From assembly GCF_021184025.1 (NCBI RefSeq), contig NZ_CP036537.1, forward strand, positions 2,790,001 through 2,854,000: 64,000 bases of DNA. Direction: 5' to 3'. Made by a program: the position numbers and the translations under genes. Shown here piece after piece: positions 11,374 through 22,362 of the stretch (position 1 is its first letter; the number at the start of each line of letters is the position of its first letter). Under the pieces are notes generated by a model. That model searched no databases. It had not been told where the DNA came from and worked only from the letters and a program-made list of their open reading frames with translations. The DNA comes from Rhodopseudomonas boonkerdii (GTDB lineage: Bacteria > Pseudomonadota > Alphaproteobacteria > Rhizobiales > Xanthobacteraceae).

Positions 11374-11561
11374 TGTCAGATCATGTCCAGGGCGGGGATA
11401 ACGTGGCCGTAAGGCAACGTCTTGGAATGAAATTAGAAAACTTCGGCGAATGGTCGTTTGCCACTCGGGTAAAATTGGCTACAAGCTGGGCAACTCAAGG
11501 GATTCTGTCTGTCCGTAGGGGTGCGGGCCGGCGGTACTGGAATGATAAGGGCGCTTGGCGC

Positions 11562-14093
11562 ATGATTTTTGGATTGCGGGGTTTCCGGGGCGGTCTTCTT
11601 GCCTCGATCATGGTTGCCATGCCGGTCGCTACTGCAGTGACAGCGACTTTTATTCCCTCGGCTGCCGTGGCGCAGACCGTGGCCTCGATCGCGGTGGAGG
11701 GGAACCGTCGCGTCGATGTGGAGACCATCCGCTCCTATTTCCGTCCTGGCCCGAGTGGTCGTCTCGACCAGGGTGTGATCGACGACGGTCTGAAGGCATT
11801 GATCGAAACCGGCCTGTTTCAGGACGTGAAGATCAATCAGGCCGGTGGGCGCCTGGTCGTCAGCGTCGTGGAAAACCCGGTGATCGGCCGCGTTGCCTTC
11901 GAGGGTAACAAGAAGGTCAAGGACGATCAGCTCAACGCTGAAGTGCAGTCGAAGGCGCGCGGCACCTTGTCGCGTCCGATGGTGCAGTCCGATGCCCAGC
12001 GCATCTCCGAAATCTACCGCCGTTCCGGCCGTTACGATGTCAGCGTGGTGCCTGAAATCATCGAGCAGCCGAACAATCGCGTCGATCTGATCTTTACGAT
12101 CAACGAGGGCGCGAAGACCGGTGTGAAGTCGATCCAGTTCATCGGGAACAACTATTACTCGTCCTACCGCCTCAAGGACGTGATCAAGACACGCGAGTCG
12201 AACTTTCTTTCGTTCCTCGGTTCGGGCGACATCTACGATCCCGATCGCGTCGAGGCTGACCGTGACCTGATCCGTCGTTACTACCTGAAGAACGGCTTTG
12301 CCGACGTGCAGGTGGTGGCGGCGCTGACCGAATACGATCCGGCCCAGAAGGGCTTCCTGGTCACCTTCAAGATCGAGGAAGGCCAGCAATACCGCGTCGC
12401 CAGCGTCGATTTCTCGTCCACGATTCCGAATTTCGATCCCAACTCGCTGCGCTCGTTCTCGCGCGTCGACGTCGGCTCGCTCTACAACGCAGAGGCGCTG
12501 GAGAAGTCGGTCGAGGAAATGCAGATCGAAATGTCGCGTCGCGGCTACGCCTTTGCTGTGGTTCGTCCGCGCGGCGATCGCAATTTCGAGCAGCATACCG
12601 TTTCGATCGGTTACTCGGTCGACGAAGGTCCGCGCGTCTATATCGAGCGCATCAATGTGCGCGGCAACACCCGTACGCGTGACTATGTCATCCGCCGCGA
12701 GTTCGATCTCTCGGAAGGCGATGCCTATAACCGTGCGCTGGTCGATCGTGCCGAGCGCCGTCTGAAGAACCTCGATTTCTTCAAGACCGTGAAGATCACC
12801 ACCGAGCCGGGCTCCTCCAGTGATCGCGTGATCCTGGTCGTCGATCTGGAAGAAAAGTCGACGGGCGACTTCTCGATCTCGGGCGGCTATTCGACCACCG
12901 ACGGTGCTTTGGGTGAAGTCAGCGTCTCCGAGCGTAACTTCCTCGGCCGCGGCCTGTTCGCCAAGGCGTCGGTTCAGTACGGCCAGTATGCCCGCGGCTA
13001 CTCGCTGTCCTTCGTCGAGCCCTATCTGCTCGACTACCGTGTGGCCCTCGGCCTCGACTTCTTCTATCGCGAGCAGTTGTCGAACCAGTACATCTCGTAC
13101 AACACCAAGACGATGGGCTTCAGCCCGCGCCTCGGCTTCCAGCTGCGTGAAGATCTCGCGCTGCAGCTGCGCTACTCGATCTTCCAGCAGGAAATCTCGC
13201 TGCCGGCCCAGCTCGCGAATTGTAACAACAATCTGGGTAGCCCGCAGGCGACCAATACGCCTGGTTACCTGAACCAGCTGAACGGTCTCGGCTTCGTCAC
13301 CGGCGACGCAAGCACTTGGGGTTGTTACGCCGATGGCGAGTCGTCGCTCCCGGTTCGTCGCGAACTGGCGAACGGCAAGGCGCTGACCTCGATGCTCGGC
13401 TATACGCTCAACTACAACACGCTCGATAACAACAAGAACCCGACCGATGGTCTGTTCGTCGAGTTCAAGCAGGATTATGCGGGCGTCGGCGGCGACGTCA
13501 GCTACCTCAAGACCACTGTCGATGCGAAGTACTACACCCCGCTGGTCGCAGATATCGTCGGCTTGCTGCGCGTCCAGGGCGGTATGCTGACCAATGTCGG
13601 CAAGGACATCCGCATGCTGGATCACTTCCAGATGGGGCCGAACCTGGTGCGTGGTTTCGCCCAGAACGGCATCGGTCCGCGTGACATCAGCTATGTGGCA
13701 CTCGGTTCCTACGGCGACGCGCTCGGTGGCACCAAGTATTGGGGCGCTTCGGCTGAATTGCAGATGCCGTTCTGGTTCCTGCCGAAGGAAGTTGGCATCA
13801 AGGGCGCGATCTATGCCGACGCCGGCGGCCTCTCGGACTATCAGGGTCCGACGAGCTGGGCTGCGACGGGTGAAGTCAATCAGGCGGGTTGCATACCGGC
13901 CAGCAAGACCTCGGTCGGCAATTGCATGGGCATGACCTATGACAATTCGAACCCGGTCCGTTCGTCGGTGGGTGTCGGCCTGATCTGGCAGTCGCCGTTC
14001 GGTCCGCTGCGCTTTGACTACGCTGTGCCGATCACCAAGGGCGAATATGACCGCGTTCAGCAGTTCAGGTTCGGCGGCGGAACTTCGTTCTAA
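11562..14093 (+). CDS. bamA: outer-membrane protein assembly factor BamA
   Basis: Outer-membrane beta-barrel insertase, core of the BAM complex. From the ATG at 11562 the protein is 843 residues: a signal peptide (hydrophobic run ending near AAVAQT), five POTRA-type repeats up to about residue 420, then the 16-strand barrel domain, ending in ...FRFGGGTSF with a C-terminal aromatic residue as expected. The reading frame is open back to 11370, overlapping the rseP end, but the extra 64 residues would precede the signal peptide. No skp/ompH gene lies between bamA and lpxD, unlike in enterobacteria. Confidence 0.95.
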   Translation: MIFGLRGFRGGLLASIMVAMPVATAVTATFIPSAAVAQTVASIAVEGNRRVDVETIRSYFRPGPSGRLDQGVIDDGLKALIETGLFQDVKINQAGGRLVVSVVENPVIGRVAFEGNKKVKDDQLNAEVQSKARGTLSRPMVQSDAQRISEIYRRSGRYDVSVVPEIIEQPNNRVDLIFTINEGAKTGVKSIQFIGNNYYSSYRLKDVIKTRESNFLSFLGSGDIYDPDRVEADRDLIRRYYLKNGFADVQVVAALTEYDPAQKGFLVTFKIEEGQQYRVASVDFSSTIPNFDPNSLRSFSRVDVGSLYNAEALEKSVEEMQIEMSRRGYAFAVVRPRGDRNFEQHTVSIGYSVDEGPRVYIERINVRGNTRTRDYVIRREFDLSEGDAYNRALVDRAERRLKNLDFFKTVKITTEPGSSSDRVILVVDLEEKSTGDFSISGGYSTTDGALGEVSVSERNFLGRGLFAKASVQYGQYARGYSLSFVEPYLLDYRVALGLDFFYREQLSNQYISYNTKTMGFSPRLGFQLREDLALQLRYSIFQQEISLPAQLANCNNNLGSPQATNTPGYLNQLNGLGFVTGDASTWGCYADGESSLPVRRELANGKALTSMLGYTLNYNTLDNNKNPTDGLFVEFKQDYAGVGGDVSYLKTTVDAKYYTPLVADIVGLLRVQGGMLTNVGKDIRMLDHFQMGPNLVRGFAQNGIGPRDISYVALGSYGDALGGTKYWGASAELQMPFWFLPKEVGIKGAIYADAGGLSDYQGPTSWAATGEVNQAGCIPASKTSVGNCMGMTYDNSNPVRSSVGVGLIWQSPFGPLRFDYAVPITKGEYDRVQQFRFGGGTSF

Positions 14094-14125
14094 TCTTGCC
14101 TGACGGCCGCACCGCGACGGATGGA

Positions 14126-15208
14126 ATGGCGCTGCCGACCTTCTTCAAGCAATCCCCTTCGTTGACGTTGGCTGACATCGCCGCGTCAACGAAGGCGCGT
14201 CTGGTCGATGCCGGAAAGGCCGACCATGTGATTACGGGCGTGGCCTCCCTCGACGAGGCTGGCCCGCATCACCTGACTTTCTTTGAAAACCTTCGCTATG
14301 CCGACCAGCTCGCACGCACCCATGCCGGCGCCGTGCTGGTCAGCGAGGGCTTCAGAGGAGAGATTCCGGCTCATGTGGCCGTGCTGCGCACCAAGAGACC
14401 GTTTGCTGCCTTCGTCGAACTCGCACGGGAGCTTCAGTCCGACACCTTGCGGCCGGCCTCCGGCTTCGGTGTCTCCGGGATTTCCGAACAAGCGATCATC
14501 CATCCGACGGCGCTGATCGAGGACGACGTGACCGTTGATCCGCTGGCGGTGATCGGTCCTGACGTGGAAATCGGCTCCGGTACCATTATTGGCTCCGGCG
14601 CGGTGATCGCGGCGGGCGTGAAGATCGGCCGCGATTGCAATATCGGCGCCGGCAGCGTGCTCCAGTTCACACTGATCGGGAACAATGTGCTGGTCCATCC
14701 CGGCTGCAAATTCGGTCAGGACGGCTTCGGTTTCGTATTCGGTCGCGACAGGCATATCAAAGTACCGCAGACTGGTCGCGTCCTCATCCAGAACGATGTC
14801 GAGATCGGCGCGGGTACCACGATCGACCGGGGCAGCCTGCGCGACACGGTGATCGGTGAGGGCACCAAAATCGACAACCAGGTCCAGATCGGCCACAATG
14901 TGACGATCGGTCGGCACTGCGTCATCGCTGCCAAGTGCGGCCTTGCGGGCAGCCTGACCATCGGCGACAACGTTGCGCTGGGGGCCATGGTCGGGCTCAA
15001 CAATCACATTACGATCGGCGACGGTGCGCAGGTCGCAGCCATGGCGGGCGTTAAGGACAGTATCCCGCCGCGCGCACGCTGGGGCGGAATCTTCGCCCGG
15101 CCGACCAAGCAATGGTTCCGCGAGATTCTCGCGGTGGAAAAATTGGCCCGTGAAACTGCGCCCGGCGCGGACACAGAGCCGCGGGATGCGAAGGACGAGC
15201 AGGAATGA
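14126..15208 (+). CDS. lpxD: UDP-3-O-acylglucosamine N-acyltransferase
   Basis: Third acylation step of lipid A synthesis: transfers a 3-hydroxyacyl chain from ACP to the amine of UDP-3-O-acyl-GlcN. The 360-residue protein has a variable N-terminal uridine-binding domain, then left-handed beta-helix hexapeptide repeats (e.g. [20 protein letters not shown]) and the conserved [11 protein letters not shown] and [12 protein letters not shown] segments. The ATG at 14126 is preferred; a TTG 30 nt upstream is possible. It overlaps fabZ by 4 nt (ATGA). Confidence 0.96.
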   Translation: MALPTFFKQSPSLTLADIAASTKARLVDAGKADHVITGVASLDEAGPHHLTFFENLRYADQLARTHAGAVLVSEGFRGEIPAHVAVLRTKRPFAAFVELARELQSDTLRPASGFGVSGISEQAIIHPTALIEDDVTVDPLAVIGPDVEIGSGTIIGSGAVIAAGVKIGRDCNIGAGSVLQFTLIGNNVLVHPGCKFGQDGFGFVFGRDRHIKVPQTGRVLIQNDVEIGAGTTIDRGSLRDTVIGEGTKIDNQVQIGHNVTIGRHCVIAAKCGLAGSLTIGDNVALGAMVGLNNHITIGDGAQVAAMAGVKDSIPPRARWGGIFARPTKQWFREILAVEKLARETAPGADTEPRDAKDEQE

Positions 15209-15666
15209 GCGAGGAGTCGCCGATCATCATCGAGGCGGTGGATATCAACACCATCCTCAAGACCTTGCCGCATCGCTATCCGTTCCTGCTGATTGACCGC
15301 GTCGTCGGCATCCGCAAGGATTTCAGCGGTATCGGCATCAAGAACGTCACCGTCAACGAGCCGGCCTTTCTCGGTCATTTCCCGGAACGTCCGGTTTATC
15401 CCGGTGTGCTGATGATCGAAGGGATGGCGCAGACCGCAGGCGTGATCGGCATCACGTCGGTCGAAGGCACCGAAAAGCCGCGGGCGGTGTATTTCCTCAC
15501 TATCGACAAGTGCAAGTTCCGCAAGCCGGTGATGCCGGGCGATACGGTCGAGTACCACATGCGTCTGATCAACCGGAAACGCGCCATGTGGTGGTTCCAT
15601 GGCGATGCCAAGGTCAATGGCGTGACTGTCGCCGAGGCCGATGTCGGCGCCATGCTGACGGATTGA
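15205..15666 (+). CDS. fabZ: (3R)-hydroxyacyl-ACP dehydratase
   Basis: Hot-dog-fold dehydratase of type II fatty acid elongation. The 153-residue protein has the catalytic His in [13 protein letters not shown] and the catalytic Glu in [12 protein letters not shown]. It competes with the lipid A pathway for 3-hydroxyacyl-ACP, which explains its position between lpxD and lpxA. Its start overlaps the lpxD stop, so translation is probably coupled. Confidence 0.97.
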   Translation: MSEESPIIIEAVDINTILKTLPHRYPFLLIDRVVGIRKDFSGIGIKNVTVNEPAFLGHFPERPVYPGVLMIEGMAQTAGVIGITSVEGTEKPRAVYFLTIDKCKFRKPVMPGDTVEYHMRLINRKRAMWWFHGDAKVNGVTVAEADVGAMLTD

Positions 15667-15676
15667 CGAGGCGATC

Positions 15677-16477
15677 ATGAGCAAGATCGATCCGATGGCG
15701 CGCGTCGCCGACGGCGCCGTGATCGGCGAGGGCGTCGAGATCGGGCCGTTCTGTACGATCGGCCCGCATGTCACCATCGGCGCCGGCACCAGGCTGTTGT
15801 CGCATGTGAATGTGACGTCGCAGACGACCATCGGCGAGAACTGCACCATCTATCCGTTCGCGTCGCTTGGTACGCCGCCGCAGATCGTCGGTGTCGGTCC
15901 GGAGCTGACGCAGCTCAAGATCGGCAATGGCTGCACCATTCGCGAGTCGGTGACGATGAATGCCGGCAGCGTGCGCGGCGGCGGTGTGACTTCGGTCGGC
16001 GACCGCGGCTACTTCATGAATTGCGCCCATGTCGGTCACGACTGCCACGTCGGCAATGACGTGATCTTCGCGACATCGGCGACGCTCGGCGGTCACTGCG
16101 AGATCGGCGATTTCGTCTTCATGGGTGGTCTCTCCGCGGTCCATCAGTTCACCCGCATCGGTCCGCAGGCGATGATCGGCGGGGTTTGCGGCGTGCGCGG
16201 CGACATCATTCCGTTCGGCCTGGTCAACGGTCAGTATGCGGCGCTCGAAGGTCTGAATTTGATCGGCATGAAGCGCCGCAAATTCACGAAGGAACGTCTC
16301 GCGACCGTGCGCTCGTTCTATCAGAAGCTCTTTCATGGGCCCGGCGTGTTCGCCGAGCGTCTGGACCGCGTGCAGCCTTTGGCGAGCGAGGATCCGGCCA
16401 TCGCCGAGATCCTGGCTTTCATCGCCGGCGGCAAGCATCGCGCATTGTGCCTGCCGGAAACCGGCGGCCAGTCCTGA
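15677..16477 (+). CDS. lpxA: UDP-N-acetylglucosamine acyltransferase
   Basis: First committed enzyme of lipid A: O-acylation of UDP-GlcNAc. The 266-residue protein consists of hexapeptide repeats over the first 190 or so residues (VIGEGVEIGPFCTIGPHVTI), with the catalytic His in the MNCAHVGHDCHVGND segment, and a helical C-terminal part. The length is standard. It is 10 nt downstream of fabZ and 21 nt upstream of lpxI. Confidence 0.97.
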   Translation: MSKIDPMARVADGAVIGEGVEIGPFCTIGPHVTIGAGTRLLSHVNVTSQTTIGENCTIYPFASLGTPPQIVGVGPELTQLKIGNGCTIRESVTMNAGSVRGGGVTSVGDRGYFMNCAHVGHDCHVGNDVIFATSATLGGHCEIGDFVFMGGLSAVHQFTRIGPQAMIGGVCGVRGDIIPFGLVNGQYAALEGLNLIGMKRRKFTKERLATVRSFYQKLFHGPGVFAERLDRVQPLASEDPAIAEILAFIAGGKHRALCLPETGGQS

Positions 16478-16498
16478 CACGGGAGCGCGAGGCCTGAC

Positions 16499-17368
16499 AT
16501 GAACGGCCAGCCCCCGCCGCAGCAACTTTCCATCAGCTCGCCGCTCGGCATCATCGCCGGCGGTGGCGCCATGCCGTTTGCCGTCGCGGAGTCGCTACAG
16601 GTCCGCGGCATCAAGCCCGTGATCTTCGCGCTCAAAGGCTTTTGCGATCCCTTGCACGCGGCGCGGTTCGAGCATCACTGGATTCCGATCGGCAAGTTTG
16701 GCGCGCTGCTGCGGCTGATGCGGAGCGCGCAGTGCCGCGATCTCGTCTTCATCGGCACCCTGGTGCGGCCTGCGATCTCTGAAATCCGCCTCGATTGGGG
16801 CACGTTGCGAGTGATGCCGAAGGTGTTTCGCGCCTTTCGTGGCGGTGACGACCATCTGCTCACGAGTGTCAGTCGGCTGTTCGAGCATGAGGGATTTCGC
16901 CTGCTCGGCGTGAAGGATGTGGCGCCGGACATTCTTATGCCCGCGGGCAGCATTACGCGGGCGATGCCCGACGCCGATGCCGAAGCGGATATCGCGCGTG
17001 GGCGCCAAGTGCTGGCGGCACTCAGCCCGTTCGATATCGGGCAGGCCTGCGTCGTCATCGACGGTCATGTGGTCGGGATCGAGGACATCGGCGGCACCGA
17101 TGCGCTGCTTGCACGTGTTGCGGAATTGCGTGCCAATGGCCGCATCCGTGCCAAGGCGGGCAGGGGCGTATTGGTGAAAGCACCGAAAAGCAGCCAGGAC
17201 CTTCGTTTCGATCTGCCAACCACCGGACCGCGCACCGTGGACGGCGCGATCGCCGCGAAGCTCGGTGGCATCGCGATTGTCGCGGGAAACACGATTGTCG
17301 CCGAGCCGCAGGCGATGATCGAGGCTGCGGATGCCGCGGCGATATTCGTGACGGGATTGCCGACGTGA
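16499..17368 (+). CDS. lpxI: UDP-2,3-diacylglucosamine diphosphatase LpxI
   Basis: Hydrolyses UDP-2,3-diacylglucosamine to lipid X. LpxI is the alphaproteobacterial replacement for the unrelated LpxH. The 289-residue protein matches the DUF1009 family: an N-terminal IIAGGGAMPFAVAESLQ segment, a central GDDHLLTSVSRLFE region, and a C-terminal half rich in conserved Gly and Asp (GIEDIGGTDALL). Its position between lpxA and lpxB, with a 4-nt overlap into lpxB, supports the assignment. Confidence 0.95.
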   Translation: MNGQPPPQQLSISSPLGIIAGGGAMPFAVAESLQVRGIKPVIFALKGFCDPLHAARFEHHWIPIGKFGALLRLMRSAQCRDLVFIGTLVRPAISEIRLDWGTLRVMPKVFRAFRGGDDHLLTSVSRLFEHEGFRLLGVKDVAPDILMPAGSITRAMPDADAEADIARGRQVLAALSPFDIGQACVVIDGHVVGIEDIGGTDALLARVAELRANGRIRAKAGRGVLVKAPKSSQDLRFDLPTTGPRTVDGAIAAKLGGIAIVAGNTIVAEPQAMIEAADAAAIFVTGLPT

Positions 17369-18525
17369 CGCGAAAGATTCATCTGATCGCCACCGAGGAA
17401 TCCGGTGATCGGCTGGGCTCGGCGTTGATGCGCGAGTTGAAGCAGCGCTTCGGCGATGACGTGGCCTTTTCCGGTGTCGGCGGCTCGTCGATGGCGCGGG
17501 AGGGATTACAGTCACTGTTTCCGATCGAACAACTCTCCATCATCGGTCTTGCGGCCGTGCTGAAGAAGCTGCCGTCGATCCTCAAACTGATAGCGCAGGC
17601 CACGGAACACGTGCTGCGGACCAAGCCGGATGTCCTGATCATCATCGACAGTCCCGATTTCACGCAGCGCGTCGCCAGGCGCGTCCACAAGCGCGATGCT
17701 TCGATCCCCATCGTCAACTACGTATCGCCGACGGTGTGGGCCTGGCGGCCGGGCCGCGCCAAGGCGATGCGCGCCTATGTCGACCACGTGCTGGCGCTGC
17801 TGCCTTTCGAGCCCGAGGCGCATCGCCGGCTCGGCGGTCCGCCGTGCACCTATGTGGGCCATCCCCTGATCGAGCAGATCGATACGCTCAGGCCGAATGC
17901 CGGCGAGCAGGCACGGCGCGATGGCAAGCCGCCGGTACTGTTGGTGCTGCCCGGCAGCCGGCGCAGCGAAATCCGCCATCACATGGAAACATTCGGCGCG
18001 ACGCTCGACCTGTTGCGCAGGCAAGGCACGGAATTTGAGCTGGTCCTGCCGACCATGCCGCATCTCGTCGAAAGCGTGACCGCAGCGTTGAAGCCGTGGC
18101 CCGTGCAGCCGCGGGTCGTGATCGGCGAGACAGAGAAGCGCGCGGCTTTCCGTATCGCGCATACAGCATTCGCCAAGTCGGGCACTGTCACACTCGAACT
18201 CGCGCTGTCCGGCGTGCCGATGGTGACGGCCTACAAGGCGGGCAGCATCGAGGCCTGGATCATTCGGCGGCGTATCACGTCGTCTTCCGTCATCCTTGCC
18301 AATCTTGTCATCGGCGAGAACGTCATTCCCGAATTCATTCAGGAAGACTGTACACCGGACAAGCTGGCGGCCTCGCTGCAGGATGTGCTTGCCGATACGC
18401 CGATGCGTCGACGACAGGTGGAGGCGATGGCGAAGCTCGATGACATCATGGGTATTGGGCGTGCATCGCCGAGCAAGGCAGCTGCAGATGTCGTCGCGGA
18501 CATGCTCGACCGTTCGCGCCGTTAA
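17365..18525 (+). CDS. lpxB: lipid A disaccharide synthase
   Basis: Peripheral membrane GT19 glycosyltransferase joining lipid X and UDP-diacyl-GlcN into the lipid A disaccharide. The 386-residue protein has HLIATEESGDRLGSAL at the N-terminus, the VNYVSPTVWAWRPGR segment and the LLVLPGSRRSEIRHH nucleotide-sugar motif. The start is GTG at 17365 inside the lpxI stop codon. It closes the lpxD-fabZ-lpxA-lpxI-lpxB cluster. Confidence 0.97.
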   Translation: MTRKIHLIATEESGDRLGSALMRELKQRFGDDVAFSGVGGSSMAREGLQSLFPIEQLSIIGLAAVLKKLPSILKLIAQATEHVLRTKPDVLIIIDSPDFTQRVARRVHKRDASIPIVNYVSPTVWAWRPGRAKAMRAYVDHVLALLPFEPEAHRRLGGPPCTYVGHPLIEQIDTLRPNAGEQARRDGKPPVLLVLPGSRRSEIRHHMETFGATLDLLRRQGTEFELVLPTMPHLVESVTAALKPWPVQPRVVIGETEKRAAFRIAHTAFAKSGTVTLELALSGVPMVTAYKAGSIEAWIIRRRITSSSVILANLVIGENVIPEFIQEDCTPDKLAASLQDVLADTPMRRRQVEAMAKLDDIMGIGRASPSKAAADVVADMLDRSRR

Positions 18526-18660
18526 CGCGCGGTTATCCCTGAGGCCATTCGCAGCAGGGAACTCGCAACCAAATCTAAAGAGGCTTTCTCTGATGATAGC
18601 CCGACCCGAACACCTCGGTGGATGTGCAACTGCGGCTGATCAGTCGCCATCAGGTGAAGC

Positions 18661-19287
18661 ATGAGCAAAGCGAACGAACACGACTCTCTCGATGCACTCT
18701 TCTCCGCGGCGCGTTCGATCGATGGTCGCCATTCTCTGGCTGCGGGCGCAGGCGGTATCGTCGCTGCGTCTTCCAGCGTCGATGCGCCCGCCAAACCGGC
18801 GGCTCACAAGCTTACCGACGAAGATCGCAAATATATGGCGCAGGCCATCGACCTGATGCGCAAGGCCGGTGTGGTCGAACGCACCGGCGGTGCCTTCGGA
18901 GCAGTGATCGTGCGCAACGGCGAGGTGTTGTCGGCGACCGGCAATAGCGTGCTGCGGGACAATGACCCGTCGGCCCATGCCGAGGTCAATGCCATTCGTG
19001 CCGCTTGCAAGAAAGTCGGCGCTCCGAACCTGAAGGGCGCCACCATGTATACCAGCTGTGAGTGCTGCCCGATGTGTTACGCGACCGCCTACTGGGCGCG
19101 GCTGGATCGCATCGTCTATGCTGCGGCGTGGACGGACTACGCCGATCTGTTCGACGACTCCAATATTGGCGCGGATATGAAGCAGCCTTATCCGAAGCGG
19201 AAAATCAAGGTCTCGCAATTGATGCAGAAGGACGCCCAAGCCGTCTGGCAGGAATTCCGCAAGCTGCCCGATCGCGCGAAGTATTGA
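18661..19287 (+). CDS. nucleoside/guanine deaminase-like CMP/dCMP-deaminase family protein
   Basis: Zinc-dependent deaminase fold, closest by motif to bacterial guanine deaminase (GuaD). The 208-residue protein has an extra 50-residue N-terminal segment ahead of a GuaD-length domain. Active-site motif one is HAEVNAIR (His ligand and catalytic Glu). Motif two reads SCECCPMC, where the family normally has SCEPCPMC; the two zinc Cys are still present but an extra Cys replaces a conserved Pro. The later FDDSNIGAD segment resembles GuaD. It lies 135 nt after lpxB in the same direction, probably with its own promoter. The substrate is not certain. Confidence 0.85.
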   Translation: MSKANEHDSLDALFSAARSIDGRHSLAAGAGGIVAASSSVDAPAKPAAHKLTDEDRKYMAQAIDLMRKAGVVERTGGAFGAVIVRNGEVLSATGNSVLRDNDPSAHAEVNAIRAACKKVGAPNLKGATMYTSCECCPMCYATAYWARLDRIVYAAAWTDYADLFDDSNIGADMKQPYPKRKIKVSQLMQKDAQAVWQEFRKLPDRAKY

Positions 19288-19297
19288 AACTCCGCCT

Positions 19298-19407
19298 CTC
19301 ATGGTGAGGAGGCGCGAAGCGCCGTCTCGAACCATGAGCTAGAGAGGCTCCGGAGCTCCGCAGCCATCCTTCGAGCCGCGCGCCGTTGGCGCGCTCCTCA
19401 GGATGAG
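19298..19407. repeat. palindromic intergenic repeat, family 1 copy A
   Basis: The element contains CTCATGG...CCATGAG and CCATCCTTCGAG...CTCCTCAGGATGAG modules with short GC-rich palindromes (GGCGCGAAGCGCC and GCGCGCCGTTGGCGCGC). A second copy in the opposite orientation lies at 42780-42876. This type of mosaic repeat is common between genes in Bradyrhizobium/Rhodopseudomonas-type genomes. Confidence 0.7.
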
Positions 19408-19410
19408 AGC

Positions 19411-19452
19411 GCCCCCAAAACAAAACCGGCGGATCTTGCGATCCGCCGGTTT
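19411..19452 (-). terminator. Rho-independent terminator of gltA
   Basis: A perfect 12-bp stem (19423-19434 with 19441-19452) and 6-nt loop, followed on the minus strand by a T-rich tract (TTTTGTTTT), lies just past the gltA stop. Confidence 0.78.
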
Positions 19453-19474
19453 GTCGTTCTGGCCTTTGCGCAGC

Positions 19475-20779
19475 TTAGCCGCGCTTGGCGATGTCCGTGT
19501 AGTCGCGGCGGGCAGCGCCGGTGAAAAGCTGGCGCGGACGGCCGATTTTCTGCTGCGGGTCGCCGATCATCTCGCTCCACTGGCTGATCCAGCCGACGGT
19601 GCGGGCGACGGCGAACAGCACGGTGAACATCGAGGTCGGGAAGCCCATCGCCTTCAGCGTGATGCCCGAATAGAAGTCGACATTCGGGTACAGCTTGCGG
19701 TCGATGAAGTACTGGTCCGACAGCGCGATCTTCTCGAGCTCCATGGCAACGGCGAGCATCTCGTCGCCGCCGTGGCCGGTTTCCTTGAGAACTTCGTGGC
19801 AGGCCTGCTGCATCAGCTTGGCGCGCGGATCGTAGTTCTTGTAGACGCGGTGACCGAAGCCCATCAGACGAACGCTGGAATTCTTGTCCTTCACCTTGGC
19901 GATGAATTCCGGAATCTTGTCCACGGTGCCGATCTCGGCGAGCATCTGCAGCGCGGCTTCGTTGGCGCCGCCATGAGCGGGGCCCCACAGGCAGGCAATG
20001 CCGGCGGCGATACAGGCGAACGGGTTGGCGCCCGACGAGCCGGCGATGCGGACGGTCGAGGTCGAAGCGTTCTGCTCGTGGTCAGCGTGAAGCGTGAAGA
20101 TCTTGTCCAGCGCCTTGGCGAGCACCGGATTGACCTTGTACTCCTCGCAGGGCACGGCGAAGCACATCTTCATGAAGTTCGACGCGAAATCGAGCGTATT
20201 GGTCGGATACACGAAGGGCTGGCCGATCGTATATTTGTAGGCCATTGCCGCCAGCGTCGGGATCTTGGCTATCATGCGGATCGAGGCGATCTCGCGCTGC
20301 TTGGCGTCGTTGATGTCGGTCGAGTCGTGATAGAAGGCGGCGAGGGCGCCGACCGATGCGACCATCACGGCCATCGGGTGCGCGTCGCGGCGGAAGCCGT
20401 TGAAGAAGCGCGTCATCTGGTCGTGAACCATCGTGTGGTTGGTCACCAGGTGATCGAACTTGGCCTTCTGTGCTGCAGTCGGGAGCTCCCCGTAGAGGAG
20501 CAAATAGCAGGTCTCGAGGAAGTCACCCTTCTCGGCGAGCTGTTCGATCGGGTAGCCGCGATATTCGAGAATGCCGGCGTCGCCGTCGATATAGGTAATC
20601 TTGGACTGGCAGCTCGCGGTCGAGGTGAAGCCGGGATCGTAGGTGAACATGCCCGACTGGCCGTAGAGCTTGCCGATGTCGATCACGTCGGGGCCGACGG
20701 TCCCGCTATGGATCGGCAGGTCGAAACTCTTGCCATCGACTGTCAGCGTTGCGGTTTTGGTGTTTGTTTTCGCGTCCAT
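19475..20779 (-). CDS. gltA: citrate synthase (type II, hexameric)
   Basis: Condenses acetyl-CoA and oxaloacetate at TCA cycle entry. The 434-residue protein has the length of the NADH-sensitive type II enzymes. Catalytic segments seen are [14 protein letters not shown], the [13 protein letters not shown] active-site His segment, [13 protein letters not shown] with the second His, and [15 protein letters not shown]. The C-terminus ends at a strong terminator. gltX lies upstream on the same strand across a 155-nt gap that should hold the gltA promoter. Confidence 0.97.
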   Translation of the reverse strand: MDAKTNTKTATLTVDGKSFDLPIHSGTVGPDVIDIGKLYGQSGMFTYDPGFTSTASCQSKITYIDGDAGILEYRGYPIEQLAEKGDFLETCYLLLYGELPTAAQKAKFDHLVTNHTMVHDQMTRFFNGFRRDAHPMAVMVASVGALAAFYHDSTDINDAKQREIASIRMIAKIPTLAAMAYKYTIGQPFVYPTNTLDFASNFMKMCFAVPCEEYKVNPVLAKALDKIFTLHADHEQNASTSTVRIAGSSGANPFACIAAGIACLWGPAHGGANEAALQMLAEIGTVDKIPEFIAKVKDKNSSVRLMGFGHRVYKNYDPRAKLMQQACHEVLKETGHGGDEMLAVAMELEKIALSDQYFIDRKLYPNVDFYSGITLKAMGFPTSMFTVLFAVARTVGWISQWSEMIGDPQQKIGRPRQLFTGAARRDYTDIAKRG

Positions 20780-20934
20780 CGCATAGTCCCCGATGAGATC
20801 GTTGAGGGGCCGTCAAACCACCGTCATTTAAAGAGAAAATGGCGACGTCAGACGGGAATTCCAGAGCATTCGGCAGAATGCGTAGCGTATTGCCGTGTGC
20901 GCTGCAAGGCGGGCAAAAGTAGCCTACAGCTATG

Positions 20935-22362
20935 CTAAACGGCAGCCTGATCGGCGAGCCGGTCAAGACATTCCTGCCGCCCGAGTACCGCGAGCACATC
21001 GAAGATACCGGGGGATGTGGTCTTGCCGGTGAGCGCGACCCGCAGAGGCTGCGCAACGCCGCCAAGTTTCAGGCCGGCTTCTTCCGCAAAGGCGCGGGCC
21101 GCAGCCTCGGTGTTGGCGGCCGTCCAGTCCGTCACGGTTTCGAGCGCGCTGCGCAATTTACCAAGCAACACCCGCGTCTCCGGCGTCAGTATGGCAACTG
21201 CCTTTGGCTCCGTGATCTCAAGCGGGCGGTCGGCAAAGATGAAATCGGCGCCCTTCACCAGTTCCAGCAGCGTTTTGGCGCGCTCCTTCAGGCCGGGCAT
21301 GGCGCGCAGCAGTTGCGCGCGGGTGGCGTCGTTGAGCTTGGCCTTGATACCGGCTCCGCCCTCGGCATAGGGCAGAATATCCTCGAACATAGTCACGAGA
21401 GCTTGATCGTCGCTGTGGCGGATATAGTGACCGTTGATGCTCTCGAGCTTGGCGAAATCGAAGCGTGCGGCAGAACGTCCGATGCCGGACAGATCGAAGG
21501 CGTCGATCATCTCCTGGGTCGTGAAAATCTCCTGGTCGCCATGGCTCCAGCCGAGGCGCACGAGATAATTCCGCAAGGCGGCCGGAACATAGCCCATGGC
21601 GCGATAGGCGTCGACGCCGAGGGCGCCGTGGCGCTTCGAGAGCTTGGAGCCGTCCGGGCCGTGGATGAGTGGGATGTGCGACATACTGGGGACGTCCCAG
21701 CCGAGCGCATCATAGATCTGCTTCTGCCGTGCGGCATTGATGAGATGATCGTCGCCGCGGATAACGTGGGTGACGCCCATGTCATGGTCGTCGACCACCA
21801 CCGCCAGCATATAGGTCGGCGTGCCGTCGCCGCGGAGCAAAACGAGGTCGTCGAGATTCTCGTTCTGCCAGACCACACGGCCTTGCACTTGATCCTCGAT
21901 CACGGTCTCGCCGGTGAGCGGCGCCTTGAGACGAATGGTGGGTTTAATGTCGGGCTTGGGATCGGACGGATCGCGATCACGCCACAGGCCGTTGTAAAGC
22001 TTTGAGCGCCCCTCGGCCCGCGCGGCCTCGCGCATCGCCTGCAGTTCCTCGGCGGAGGCGTAGCAGTAATAGGCTTTGCCCTCGGCCAGAAGTTGCTCGG
22101 CGACCTCGCGGTGCCGGGCGGCGCGGGCGAACTGGTAGACGGTGTCGCCGTCCCACTCGATTCCGAGCCACTTCAGACCGTCGAGAATGGCGTCGATGGC
22201 TGCTTCGGTGGAGCGCTCGCGATCGGTATCCTCGATCCGCAGCAGCATCTTGCCGCCATGCTTCCTGGCATACAGCCAGTTGAACAGCGCGGTACGGCCG
22301 CCGCCGATATGGAGGAAGCCGGTCGGCGAGGGCGCGAAGCGGGTAACGACAGGTGCGGTCAT
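20935..22362 (-). CDS. gltX: glutamyl-tRNA synthetase
   Basis: Class I aminoacyl-tRNA synthetase loading Glu. From the ATG at 22362 the protein is 475 residues, the usual length. The HIGH-type motif is [13 protein letters not shown] and the KMSKS-type motif is [11 protein letters not shown]. The frame stays open upstream to 22899, but that part lies opposite glnS and has no GluRS character. It is divergent from glnS, with 177 nt between. Confidence 0.96.
   Translation of the reverse strand: MTAPVVTRFAPSPTGFLHIGGGRTALFNWLYARKHGGKMLLRIEDTDRERSTEAAIDAILDGLKWLGIEWDGDTVYQFARAARHREVAEQLLAEGKAYYCYASAEELQAMREAARAEGRSKLYNGLWRDRDPSDPKPDIKPTIRLKAPLTGETVIEDQVQGRVVWQNENLDDLVLLRGDGTPTYMLAVVVDDHDMGVTHVIRGDDHLINAARQKQIYDALGWDVPSMSHIPLIHGPDGSKLSKRHGALGVDAYRAMGYVPAALRNYLVRLGWSHGDQEIFTTQEMIDAFDLSGIGRSAARFDFAKLESINGHYIRHSDDQALVTMFEDILPYAEGGAGIKAKLNDATRAQLLRAMPGLKERAKTLLELVKGADFIFADRPLEITEPKAVAILTPETRVLLGKLRSALETVTDWTAANTEAAARAFAEEAGLKLGGVAQPLRVALTGKTTSPGIFDVLAVLGRQECLDRLADQAAV

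Noticed and set aside
11433..13625. 730-codon open frame on the minus strand opposite bamA
   Set aside because: It is a shadow of the high-GC bamA codon pattern: no family similarity, His/Arg/Asp-rich composition, and bamA is unmistakable.
20932..22005. 357-codon plus-strand frame opposite gltX
   Set aside because: It lies wholly over gltX, whose HIGH- and KMSKS-type motifs are clear; no protein family is recognisable in the antisense frame.
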